Shown here piece after piece: positions 56,850-64,000 of a DNA stretch of 64,000 nucleotides (position 1 is its first letter; each line of letters opens with the position of its first letter). Under the pieces are notes generated by a model, which saw only the letters and a program-made list of their open reading frames with translations, was not told the origin of the DNA and ran no database searches. Source of the stretch: Ignavibacteriota bacterium. GTDB lineage: Bacteria; Bacteroidota; Ignavibacteria; Ignavibacteriales; Ignavibacteriaceae. The stretch covers positions 3,085,001 through 3,149,000 of the forward strand of contig CP053446.1 in the NCBI GenBank assembly GCA_013285405.1. The letters run 5' to 3'. Both the position numbers and the translations under genes were made by a program.

Positions 56850-57294
56850 GCAACTAACGGCTATTATGTTAAAACACAACACCGTAAATATTTTTATTTA
56901 AAGATTTCCCGTAGCGTTTATTTTTTATTAAACACTTTAATTAATTTCAATATTTAACTTAACCCAACTAACGAAATAAATCATCCTCTTTAATAATAGG
57001 ATATCCTCCCGTATAGCGGGACAAATCGTTATACGCTCTTCCACTAAAGAATGAGTAAGTTCCTAAATGCCTGTCCCGAACTTGTTTCGGGAAGGTTTGG
57101 TTGCCATAGCCTTTTTGATATTAAGGCAGAATAGTTGTTTTCCCGCTTTTGCGGGATCCCGTTTTAGGGAAAGTAAGAATCATTGTAGATCAGTTTCTCA
57201 AAGAACTTAATTTTTAATTTAACTGTCTCGAGCCGGATAACTATTTATTTTCTGTGCCTATTGACTTTTTACTTATTAAAGATGTTATACTTCT
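56850..57294 (-). repeat. Long attC-like repeat (copy 4)
   Basis: About 440 bp, same sequence family as copies 2 and 3. The R' end is the complement of AACTAAC (56852-56858), the R'' end GTTATAC (57284-57290). Small differences include AAAGATGTTA for AAAGAGGTTA at the R'' side and a shortened second hairpin (GTTTTAGGGAAAG). No ORF. Confidence 0.85.
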
Positions 57295-57300
57295 TCTTTA

Positions 57301-58404
57301 TTATTCTTGATTTCGAACTAAAAACAGTGTGGTTGCAAAGGTATTATATTCTTCTTCTTCCCAATTAAAAGTTATTCTTAAGTTGTTAAAATCAATCTCT
57401 CTGTTTTCATTTAAATAATTTGTAATACCTTCTGATAAGAGTTCTCTATTTCTTTTAAGTTTCCAACTATTTTCAAGATTCTGTAAATCAATCAAGATAA
57501 GGAAAAATCTATTCGCCGAATCAAATCGTCGCGGTCCTTGTTCTTGATACAACCAAATAATTAACTCTCTCGGATTTTGAATTGTATCATTTATTATTTC
57601 TCTTCGAATTCGGTGAAATTCTTCCATAAAATTTTGTGATTCTTCACCCGGGAATTCAGTTATTCTCGTTAATAGTTCTTGAAACTGTTCATTATTTTTT
57701 GCGTTTCTATCAAATGGGATATTGTTTCGACGGGCAAAAGATTTAAGTTCAGTAAGTTCGGGGCGCAAACCAAGTTGCTGTCTTTTTAATTTCATAAATC
57801 CATCAGGGAAGTAGGTTACTTTCAAATCGAATGGAAAGTTATGCCAAAAAAAGTCAACTTTTTTTACTAGACCTATAGATGGGGTAATATCAGGATGATC
57901 CCTAAACATATCTTCAATCAAAATTGAAGACCAATGATTATACCAAGAACAAAGAATATAACCACGTAATCTTGGACTTATGTCATTTTCGATAGCAGTA
58001 TTTAACTGATTGTAGTCTCTTATCTTTTTAATGTAATTATTAACTAAAGTTTGTTCAACAGCATTTTGATAAAAACCACCCCAGTCAAAAACTTGTAAGC
58101 GATACAATTGTGTATATAGAAAATCTTCATTACCTATTCTTTCTTCTCTTTCCCTATCATAGACTTGCTGAATAAAAGTCTGTATTACTTCAATATCTAT
58201 GTTTTGACAAAAAAGATGTCTAAACAATTCTCGCGCAGCTATTTCAGTAGTGTCAATACCAGCTAATTCTGCAAGTTCTTTTAACAAATCGGAGCGTGAC
58301 ATTGAGCGTAATAATAAAAAATAATAACCATATTGATGTTCAAGAATTGTTGGGAAATCATTGTTTTTATATGCACGGGTCAATAATTGGAAAATTTCTC
58401 TCAT
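57301..58404 (-). CDS. Cassette 5: putative type II restriction endonuclease, PD-(D/E)xK
   Basis: 367 residues, no known family by eye. VKKVD183 FFWHNFPFD193 LK195 matches a PD-(D/E)xK nuclease core: acidic residue, about ten residues, then D-x-K. The rest is alpha-helical. The gene follows a DNA methyltransferase by 11 bases, which supports a restriction-modification pair. The recognition sequence is unknown. Confidence 0.7.
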   Translation of the reverse strand: MREIFQLLTRAYKNNDFPTILEHQYGYYFLLLRSMSRSDLLKELAELAGIDTTEIAARELFRHLFCQNIDIEVIQTFIQQVYDREREERIGNEDFLYTQLYRLQVFDWGGFYQNAVEQTLVNNYIKKIRDYNQLNTAIENDISPRLRGYILCSWYNHWSSILIEDMFRDHPDITPSIGLVKKVDFFWHNFPFDLKVTYFPDGFMKLKRQQLGLRPELTELKSFARRNNIPFDRNAKNNEQFQELLTRITEFPGEESQNFMEEFHRIRREIINDTIQNPRELIIWLYQEQGPRRFDSANRFFLILIDLQNLENSWKLKRNRELLSEGITNYLNENREIDFNNLRITFNWEEEEYNTFATTLFLVRNQE

Positions 58405-58415
58405 TAAGTGAATTC

Positions 58416-60035
58416 CTAATTTTTATTATTTGAATGTAATTGATCTATGATTTTTACTGCCTCAGATATTTTGAAAAACTTATTTTGGTTTAGATAAAAT
58501 TTAAATAGCTGATTAAATATCTGATAATGTTGAAGAGATTTACTACCTTTTATTGATAAACCATCTACTAAGCTTAAAATTTCTTCTTTTGGGGGAATTA
58601 TTATATTCAATGGATGATTTAAGTGATTTTTCTTTTTTATAAATGTTAGAATAAAATCCGTTTTTAATCCTTTGCCTCTTGTATCTTGAACAACTGAATT
58701 TGCGGAATAGTCTAAGGTTTCGACTTTGTGCAGTTGAAAATTAAGTGAGTGCAGTTCTGAGATAACATTTATCCAAGTGTTATCATCAAGTGAATTGAAC
58801 ATTAGTGAAAAATACTTTTCATATTTCAAAACTCTGTAGATTTCTTGAAAAACTTTATTTAACAGACTATTGTAATTCTCTAAATTCTTTTTCCTTTCTT
58901 TGGATTCACTTATTACTATTTCATTTTCATAATCCACATCCATTTTTAGCCAACTATTCCACAGCATACTTAATTCTAAATAAGGAATTCTGTTACCGTG
59001 TGGTGGGTCAGTTATAATATAGTCAATGGAATTATCCGGTATTTCCTCTAAAGCTTTCTGAGCTGGTAAATTCCTCAAATAAAGGTTTTTATCATTATTG
59101 CTTAGTGAAGTAATGCTATTAACTTCTTTTATTTCATAATCACTTTTTTCTTGTTGTTTCTTTGCTTTTAGAATTTTTTGAAATTTATTATTAAAGCAGT
59201 TCCAAACATTTATTTCAAAATTTTCTTTTGGTGTCCAGTAACCAATGACCCAACTTCCAACTTCTTTTCTTGTTTCGTTTGATTGCCCTTTATATTTGCC
59301 CCTATTTTTTACGACAAAAACCATTTTGCTAGCTTGTCCAACAGAAGATGTAAAACAGAATTTTAATATATTTCTTATTTCGGGATCATCTTCTTGTTCG
59401 ATAGCATTCATCAACATAGATAAAGCAAATAAATTGCGTGGTGTGAATAACTCGTAAATTTTTTTACCACCATAAGCATTTATTCGTGGATTATGAAAAA
59501 AATCATTTTGTGGATAGTAATAATTGATTTTATCGTAATTGAATTGACTGATAAAACTAATATCACCTTCAGTTGGATTTGTAATATTCTTATTTGAGCC
59601 GTTTTGGTACCAAATTTCAGTTAGCTTGTTTTCTTCCCAAATGAAATGTGTAGCTAAATATTTTTTATTTTCTCTTTCAATAACGTATAGAGAGTTAATA
59701 TCATCTTTAACTTTTGATTCAATTTTCAAATATGATTCATAAAGTTTTGAAGTAGATATTTTATTTAACATTTGCTTAGTTATAAAAATTGCAGAAGGGT
59801 TTATATCAAAACCTACTGCCTTTCGATTACTTAGTATGGATTCAATGATAGAAATTCCAGAACCACAAAATGGATCTAAAACTATTTCTTCTACTTGAGA
59901 ATATTTTTCAATGAAATGACGAATTATATTATATGGCTTTTTTGACCAATATTTATGAACTCCATAAATACCAGTATAACTTTCTGCAGAATAATCATCT
60001 ATATTTTTTTTTACATCAAATATCTCTAATTGCAT
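58416..60035 (-). CDS. Cassette 5: DNA methyltransferase with DPPH motif
   Basis: 539 residues. Motif I is VLDPFCGSGISIIESIL (about 52-68) and VGFDINPSA follows; HKYWSKKPYNIIRHFIEKY lies before it. The catalytic-type motif is DPPH (343-346) instead of DPPY/SPPY, within IITDPPHGNRIPYLELSMLW. The insertion between motifs I and IV is long (about 280 residues). The first gene of the cassette, it should protect against the downstream nuclease. The His variant is unusual, but related large methyltransferases are known to carry it. Confidence 0.85.
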   Translation of the reverse strand: MQLEIFDVKKNIDDYSAESYTGIYGVHKYWSKKPYNIIRHFIEKYSQVEEIVLDPFCGSGISIIESILSNRKAVGFDINPSAIFITKQMLNKISTSKLYESYLKIESKVKDDINSLYVIERENKKYLATHFIWEENKLTEIWYQNGSNKNITNPTEGDISFISQFNYDKINYYYPQNDFFHNPRINAYGGKKIYELFTPRNLFALSMLMNAIEQEDDPEIRNILKFCFTSSVGQASKMVFVVKNRGKYKGQSNETRKEVGSWVIGYWTPKENFEINVWNCFNNKFQKILKAKKQQEKSDYEIKEVNSITSLSNNDKNLYLRNLPAQKALEEIPDNSIDYIITDPPHGNRIPYLELSMLWNSWLKMDVDYENEIVISESKERKKNLENYNSLLNKVFQEIYRVLKYEKYFSLMFNSLDDNTWINVISELHSLNFQLHKVETLDYSANSVVQDTRGKGLKTDFILTFIKKKNHLNHPLNIIIPPKEEILSLVDGLSIKGSKSLQHYQIFNQLFKFYLNQNKFFKISEAVKIIDQLHSNNKN

Positions 60036-60109
60036 CTTTACCTTATTTTTTCATTTTTTCCAAAAATAACCATTTAGTAAACAAGATGTGTAATTGAAAT
60101 TGAATAGAA

Positions 60110-60501
60110 GTATAACGGCGTGTTATGTTAAAACACAACACCGTAAATATTTTTATTCAAAGATTTCCGGTGTGTTTATTTTTTTATTAAACACTTTAAT
60201 TAATTTCAATATCTAACTTAACCCAATCAACGAAATAAATCATCCTCTTTAATAATAGGATATCCTCCCGTATAGCGGGACAAGTCGTTATACGCTCTTC
60301 CACTAAAGAATGAGTAAGTCCCTAAATGCCTGTCCCGAACTTGTTTCGGGAAAGTATGGCTGCCATAGCCATTTTGATATTAAGGCAGAATAGTTGTAGA
60401 TCAGTTTTTCAAAGAACTTAATTTTTAATTTAACCGTCTCGAGCCGGATAACTATTTATTTTATGTGCCTATTGACTTTTTACTTATTAAAGAGGTTAGG
60501 T
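60110..60501 (-). repeat. Long attC-like repeat (copy 5, internally deleted)
   Basis: About 390 bp. Same family, but the segment with the double hairpin (CCCGC...GCGGG ... ACGGG) is missing: GAATAGTTGT joins directly to AGATCAG. The R' end complements GTATAAC (60110-60116), the R'' end is GTTAGGT (60495-60501, RYYYAAC in the cassette direction). The interleaved inverted repeats are kept. No ORF. Confidence 0.85.
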
Positions 60502-60518
60502 TTACTTTTTAGCATTTA

Positions 60519-61550
60519 TTACTTCTTTGGATTCCAATCAGGATAATCATTGATTGGAAAGACACCTTGATAATTAGTTAATTTGGTAATACTTCCATTA
60601 GATAAATTTTTTATATAAATATCAGCTCTTCCATCATTTGTAAAGGTGGAGAATACTATTTTATTTCCATCCGAAGAATAAACTGGTGTCGATTGAGCAG
60701 AGCCTAAATCAATAATCAATTCTTCATTATTCGTATTTATATTTACTCTGAATATTTTATCATAAAATCCGAGGACAGTTTCAGGTGCAACAAACAAAAT
60801 ATCGGTATTGATCGGCGAAAATGAAGATTTTATGATTGGATCTTTTTTGCTCAGTTCTTTTATATCGCTCCCATCTAAATTCATTATATGGAGCGAAGCT
60901 TTACCACTATCATTATCTCGAAATGATCTGAAGATTATTTTATCATAATGAGGTGAGACAACTGGACAGAAGTCAAATATAGTTCCATCTGTTATTTGAA
61001 TTAAATTACTTCCATCAGAATTTATAGAGCAAATTCCATCCCCACCAAATATTATCTTATTTTGTTCTACCCAATTTGGATAATTTCCTTCAATTAATAA
61101 TGCTTGGTTAGAACCATCTGCATTTATAATATAGATTTGTCTGATATTTTGTTCTGAAAATACTTGAATCAATATTTTTGCCCCGTCCGGTGACCATTCA
61201 ATCCATTCATACCCATTATAAATATTTAAATCAAAAGATATCTGTTTTTGATTAGAGCCATCTTTATTCATAACAAATAATTGATTCTTCCCATTTACTT
61301 CGGAGAGATAAGCAATTCTTTCCCCATCGGGCGACCATTTGGGAAACCAGTCCTTCACATTATTGTTTGTTAATCTTGTTTGATTACTTCCATCTGCATT
61401 CATAACATATATTTCAAAATTCCCATCGCGATTGGAATTGAAAACAATTTCATAATTAAGTTGTGAAATATCTGGCTCAGTAATTCTTTCTTTACAACTA
61501 TGAATCGTAAAAAAGGTAACTGCTATAAATAATATTTTTATATACTTCAT
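60519..61550 (-). CDS. Cassette 6: TolB-like beta-propeller lipoprotein
   Basis: 343 residues: lipoprotein signal (ILFIAVTFFTIHSCKER) and repeated TolB/PD40 propeller blades, e.g. NSNRDGNFEIYVMNADGSNQ, FPKWSPDGERIAYLSE, NGYEWIEWSPDGAKILI and TPVYSSDGNKIVFSTF. It probably sits on the periplasmic or outer face. The cassette start GTTAGGTTTACT and end are identical over 12 bases. Confidence 0.85.
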   Translation of the reverse strand: MKYIKILFIAVTFFTIHSCKERITEPDISQLNYEIVFNSNRDGNFEIYVMNADGSNQTRLTNNNVKDWFPKWSPDGERIAYLSEVNGKNQLFVMNKDGSNQKQISFDLNIYNGYEWIEWSPDGAKILIQVFSEQNIRQIYIINADGSNQALLIEGNYPNWVEQNKIIFGGDGICSINSDGSNLIQITDGTIFDFCPVVSPHYDKIIFRSFRDNDSGKASLHIMNLDGSDIKELSKKDPIIKSSFSPINTDILFVAPETVLGFYDKIFRVNINTNNEELIIDLGSAQSTPVYSSDGNKIVFSTFTNDGRADIYIKNLSNGSITKLTNYQGVFPINDYPDWNPKK

Positions 61551-61555
61551 AGTAA

Positions 61556-61981
61556 ACCTAACGACGCGTTATGTTAAAACACAACACCGTAATTATTTTT
61601 AGTTAAAGATTTCCAGTGTGTTTATTTTTTTATTAAACACTTTAATTATTTTCAATATCTAACTTAACCCAACTAACGAAATAAATCATCCTCTTTAATA
61701 ATAGGATTTCTTGTTATACGCTCTTCCACTAAAGAATGAGTAATTCCCAAAATGCCTGTCCCGAACTTGTTTCGGGAAGGTTTGGCTACAATAGCCTTTT
61801 TGATATTAAGGCAGAATAGTTGTTTTCCCGCTTTTGCGGGATCCCGTTTTACGGGAAAGTAAGAAACATTGTAAATCAGTTTTTCAAAGAACTTAATTTT
61901 TTATTTAACTGTCTCGAGCCGGATAACTATTTATTTTCTGTGCCTATTGACTTTTTACTTATTAAAGAGGTTATACAAAAT
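61556..61981 (-). repeat. Long attC-like repeat (copy 6)
   Basis: About 420 bp. R' complements ACCTAAC (61556-61562); R'' is GTTATAC (61970-61976). The short TCCCG-TATAG-CGGGA hairpin and part of CAAGTCGTTATA are deleted (ATAGGATTTCTTGTTATACGC). The double hairpin near the R'' end is complete. No ORF. Confidence 0.85.
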
Positions 61982-62444
61982 GCCCTTTGATTTGTTTTTT
62001 ATTTAAGAATATAACTAATGAAATAGATATTGCGATAAAAAATACTATCGCAACTATAATTCCTATACTGAATAAAAAGTATATGCTCTTATTAAAAACC
62101 AGTTTGATAACTATAATTAAAATTAATATCTGTCCTAGAATAAAAATTGACGATAAGGCAATTAATGAAACTCTTGCCCAATTTTTGTATTTTGTTAGGA
62201 AAATTCCTCCAACCAGAAACAGCAAACCAAATAGTACCATCGCCAAACCAAATTTTAACATATAATTGAAGAACAAATAATATCCTGAATAATCTAGCCC
62301 TGTCCGTGGATCAGTTAAGGGTGAATTCTGTTCAAAGAACCCACCTGAACTTAGCGCAAGGCTACCAAGTCCATTACTGAATATTGATAATCCTATAATT
62401 ATTATCCCAACTGTTTTAATTGATTTAGGTTTTACTTCTTCCAT
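61971..62444 (-). CDS. Cassette 7: four-helix membrane protein
   Basis: 157 residues with four hydrophobic segments, e.g. TVGIIIIGLSIFSNGLGSLAL, YMLKFGLAMVLFGLLFLVGGI, VSLIALSSIFILGQILILII and FFIAISISLVIFL. No catalytic motif or known family. Its TAA stop lies inside the R'' box of the downstream repeat, the tight gene-attC spacing seen in integron cassettes. Start and end match over GTTATACAAAA. Confidence 0.65.
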   Translation of the reverse strand: MEEVKPKSIKTVGIIIIGLSIFSNGLGSLALSSGGFFEQNSPLTDPRTGLDYSGYYLFFNYMLKFGLAMVLFGLLFLVGGIFLTKYKNWARVSLIALSSIFILGQILILIIVIKLVFNKSIYFLFSIGIIVAIVFFIAISISLVIFLNKKQIKGHFV

Positions 62445-62454
62445 AATGTTTTTT

Positions 62455-62681
62455 GTATAACACCTTTGCGCCTAACCCGCCGCCAATAACAAGGAAGACA
62501 AGTAAAGAACAAAAGCCAAATATTTAACAAACTGCGTTTAACTTGCATCAGTAAATGCAGTTTGTAAAAACGTTAATTAATTAAGAACACATAGAACAAA
62601 ATGCCAAACAAAAACACAATTTCGAAAATCTCAAATCCGCCTAACTAAAATGGCGGTCGGGTTGAGGCGCTGGTTAGCCAG
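62455..62681 (-). repeat. Shorter attC-like site (about 225 bp)
   Basis: - strand R''/L'' end: GGCTAACCAGCGCCTCAACCC; L'/R' end: GGGTTAGGCGC, a short spacer, then GTTATAC. GCGCCTCAACCCG pairs with CGGGTTAGGCGC leaving one extrahelical base, as in attC sites. The central part is AT-rich and contains the paired AACTGCGTTTAACTTGCATC/TAAATGCAGTTT segments. No ORF. Confidence 0.8.
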
Positions 62682-63372
62682 TAACCTTTGGACGATAATA
62701 CCAATAATCAGTTTTATATTTTATTTCTTTAAGATTACTTGAATAACATTCTCGATAATTTTTAGTAGTATCATTCACACATAACTTTTTGATATAGTTA
62801 GCTAAGCTTTGGTTCATTTCTAAGATTACTGGATTTAGTTCTGTATTTTCTCCGATTCCAAATTCAATACGCTGGCAATAATTCCATCTTTTAACCTGTA
62901 GTGAGTTAAACGTTATTTTACTTTCGTCATCTGGCCAACAATTATCTGGTTCACCTCTATCTGTAATTAATCCAGCTTTTAAGAAATTAATTTTTGAAAA
63001 AGATTCGTCTATGAGGAATAATAATTCATTTACCCTTTTGGATTCTTTTTTATTCAAAACGTGTTGAATGATTTTTATTATTGGCCATTTTCGAACACGA
63101 TTTGATTTATATTCAATTTCTCTATTCCATTCAGCATAACGGACTAATGGCTGAAGGAAATTTTTATGTCTATTTATAGTATTATCAACAAACACTGAAT
63201 ACGAAAAAGCATTTCTACGAATTCCCATTGGTTGATTGACCAAACTATAAATTGGGTCTAACCATCCAGAGTTTGCAAACCTCGCTGGCGAATTAATCCA
63301 TTCTGGACCTTCTAAAAGGATAGTTCCAATTTTTTGATTCCGTAGTTTACTTTGTCTTGAAGGTTTTATCAT
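62674..63372 (-). CDS. Cassette 8: hypothetical protein
   Basis: 232 residues, no signal peptide. It begins KPSRQSKLRNQKIGTILLEG, has a Trp/Arg-rich middle (YAEWNREIEYKSNRVRKWPI), and ends KYKTDYWYYRPKVTG-like (IKYKTDYWYYRPKVTG). No family, catalytic motif or membrane segment is recognised. A cytoplasmic soluble protein is most likely. The stop overlaps the R'' box. The cassette start GTTAGGCAG and end GTTAGCCAG differ at one base. Confidence 0.6.
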   Translation of the reverse strand: MIKPSRQSKLRNQKIGTILLEGPEWINSPARFANSGWLDPIYSLVNQPMGIRRNAFSYSVFVDNTINRHKNFLQPLVRYAEWNREIEYKSNRVRKWPIIKIIQHVLNKKESKRVNELLFLIDESFSKINFLKAGLITDRGEPDNCWPDDESKITFNSLQVKRWNYCQRIEFGIGENTELNPVILEMNQSLANYIKKLCVNDTTKNYRECYSSNLKEIKYKTDYWYYRPKVTG

Positions 63373-63385
63373 TATTTATTTTTCT

Positions 63386-63613
63386 GCCTAACGACGTTGC
63401 GCCTAACCCGCCGCCAATAACCGGGAAGCCAAGTAAAGCACAAATGCCAATGATTAAACAAACTGCACTTAACTTGCATCAGCAAGTACAGTTTGTAAGT
63501 TAATTAATTAGAACGAACACTTAGAACAACAAACTATAACTAAAACACAATTTCAAAAATTATAAATCCGCCAAACCAAAACAGCGGTCGGGTTGAGGCG
63601 CTGGTTAGGTAGT
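63386..63613 (-). repeat. Shorter attC-like site with canonical boxes (about 225 bp)
   Basis: The best canonical example: R'' ACCTAAC (complement of 63604-63610, RYYYAAC) and R' GTTAGGC (complement of 63386-63392, GTTRRRY). L'' GCGCCTCAACCCG pairs with L' CGGGTTAGGCGC with one extra base on one side. The centre holds a further palindrome around AACTGCACTTAACTTGCATC (63458-63477) and CAAGTACAGTTTG. Close in sequence to the site at 62455-62681. No ORF. Confidence 0.85.
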
Positions 63614-63622
63614 GCAATATTT

Positions 63623-63910
63623 TTATTGTAAACTTTTAATTTTAGTAATAACAATAGTTCGACCCCATTGTTGAATTGTCATTTTATCAGTTATGTAACC
63701 TTCAAAAAGAATTCTAAGACTATCTTTCTGAAAATTGGGATTAAGGTTTTCAGGTAAAAAGTGTTCGTTTGAATCAGTTATTATTCCATAAAAACCACCT
63801 TCAAGAGAAAAATAGCTAATAGTTCCTTCACCAGATACAGTTTGTTGTTCGTCTTCACATCCAATAAAGAATAAAAGAAGGAATGCGATGAAATAAAATT
63901 TTGATTTCAT
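63623..63910 (-). CDS. Cassette 9: small lipoprotein
   Basis: 95 residues from ATG 63910, which has GGAGG six bases upstream; a longer frame from 63922 would place that ribosome site inside the gene. Lipoprotein signal (KFYFIAFLLLFFIGCEDE), then a small beta-rich domain (GTISYFSLEGGFYGIITD, GRTIVITKIKSL). No family recognised. Cassette start GTTAGGTAGT and end match over 10 bases. Confidence 0.65.
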   Translation of the reverse strand: MKSKFYFIAFLLLFFIGCEDEQQTVSGEGTISYFSLEGGFYGIITDSNEHFLPENLNPNFQKDSLRILFEGYITDKMTIQQWGRTIVITKIKSLQ

Positions 63911-63937
63911 ATTTACCTCCAATCAATAAATAAAACT

Positions 63938-64000
63938 ACCTAACGACGTTGCCGATAACCCGCCGCCCATAACAACCGGCTTAGTTAAAAAGACAAAACC
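63938..64000 (-). repeat. Partial attC-like site at the window edge
   Basis: R' complements ACCTAAC (63938-63944) and is followed by AACGTC-type spacer and GGCGGGTTATCGGC (L' side). This is the R'/L' half of another shorter attC-like site, cut by the window end. It shows that the array continues to the right. Confidence 0.75.

Larger units (their letters stand above)
49224..64000 (-). mobile_element. Integron-like gene-cassette array (no integrase in window)
   Basis: Fourteen genes, all on the - strand, lie in nine cassettes separated by attC-like repeats. For each cassette the first bases (- strand, GTTRRRY-like) are the reverse complement of the last bases just before its own downstream repeat. 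Examples: GTTAGGTTTACT for the TolB-like cassette, GTTATACAAAA for the membrane-protein cassette and GTTATACTTCT for the second R-M cassette are exact; others have one or two mismatches. This self-complementarity between cassette start and R'' box is expected only if cassettes once existed as circles closed at G/TT. The array runs off the right edge. No tyrosine recombinase gene is visible. Confidence 0.8.

Noticed and set aside
49224..64000. CRISPR array.
   Set aside because: Repeats are hundreds of bases long and separated by protein-coding genes of differing lengths, not by short uniform spacers.

Overview
This is AT-rich bacterial chromosome that most resembles the Ignavibacteria/Chlorobi side of the Bacteroidota superphylum. 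The evidence is two secreted proteins with the type IX sorting tail typical of that group (NYPNPFNPST near the C-terminus), an alternative complex III joined to an A2-type caa3-like oxidase, and frequent TTG/GTG starts. The placement is an inference; no rRNA gene is present.

Layout. 1-11449: housekeeping genes on the + strand (der end, CoA-disulfide-reductase-like flavoprotein, upp, TPR protein, bifunctional rel/spoT, ruvX). Two orphan bacterial-microcompartment shell genes sit among them, followed by a YbbR protein, tmk, a CtpA-type protease, a TauE/SafE permease and a zinc-ribbon protein. 11714-25142: one respiratory block, alternative complex III (actA, a small Tat-like ORF, actB, actC, an actD-actE fusion, actF), then cytochrome c, SCO, oxidase subunits I, III, IV and II, and heme O synthase. 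Electrons would pass from quinol through ACIII and cytochrome c to oxygen. 25330-30131: two secreted sorting-domain proteins. 30213-36388 (- strand): glycosyltransferase, an AAA+/VWA pair, clpP, tig and tRNA-Leu(UAG). 36590-48132: murA, a membrane gluzincin-TPR protein, a CCA-adding-type nucleotidyltransferase, a small membrane protein, and a TolC/MacA/MacB-like export operon with two FtsX-type permeases. 48233-49177: a HigBA toxin-antitoxin pair between the permease gene end and a decayed second copy of that end.

49224-64000 is the unusual part: an integron-like gene-cassette array. All 14 genes lie on the - strand. They are separated by ten intergenic repeats: one truncated and five long ones (about 390-445 bp when complete), and three shorter sites (about 190-230 bp) plus a fourth cut by the window edge. 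In every one of the nine cassettes the first 9-12 bases (beginning GTTRRRY-like) are the reverse complement, exactly or with one or two mismatches, of the last bases before that cassette's own downstream repeat. This is the signature of integron cassettes (R'' box pairing with the cassette's own start). The shorter sites also have canonical attC R and L boxes with one extrahelical base. The long sites are far larger than ordinary attC sites and contain two interleaved inverted-repeat pairs. Cargo includes two restriction-modification systems (one in a four-gene, roughly 4.2-kb cassette), a DUF2167 protein, lipoproteins and envelope proteins. No integrase gene lies in the window; in a standard layout it would be beyond the right edge.
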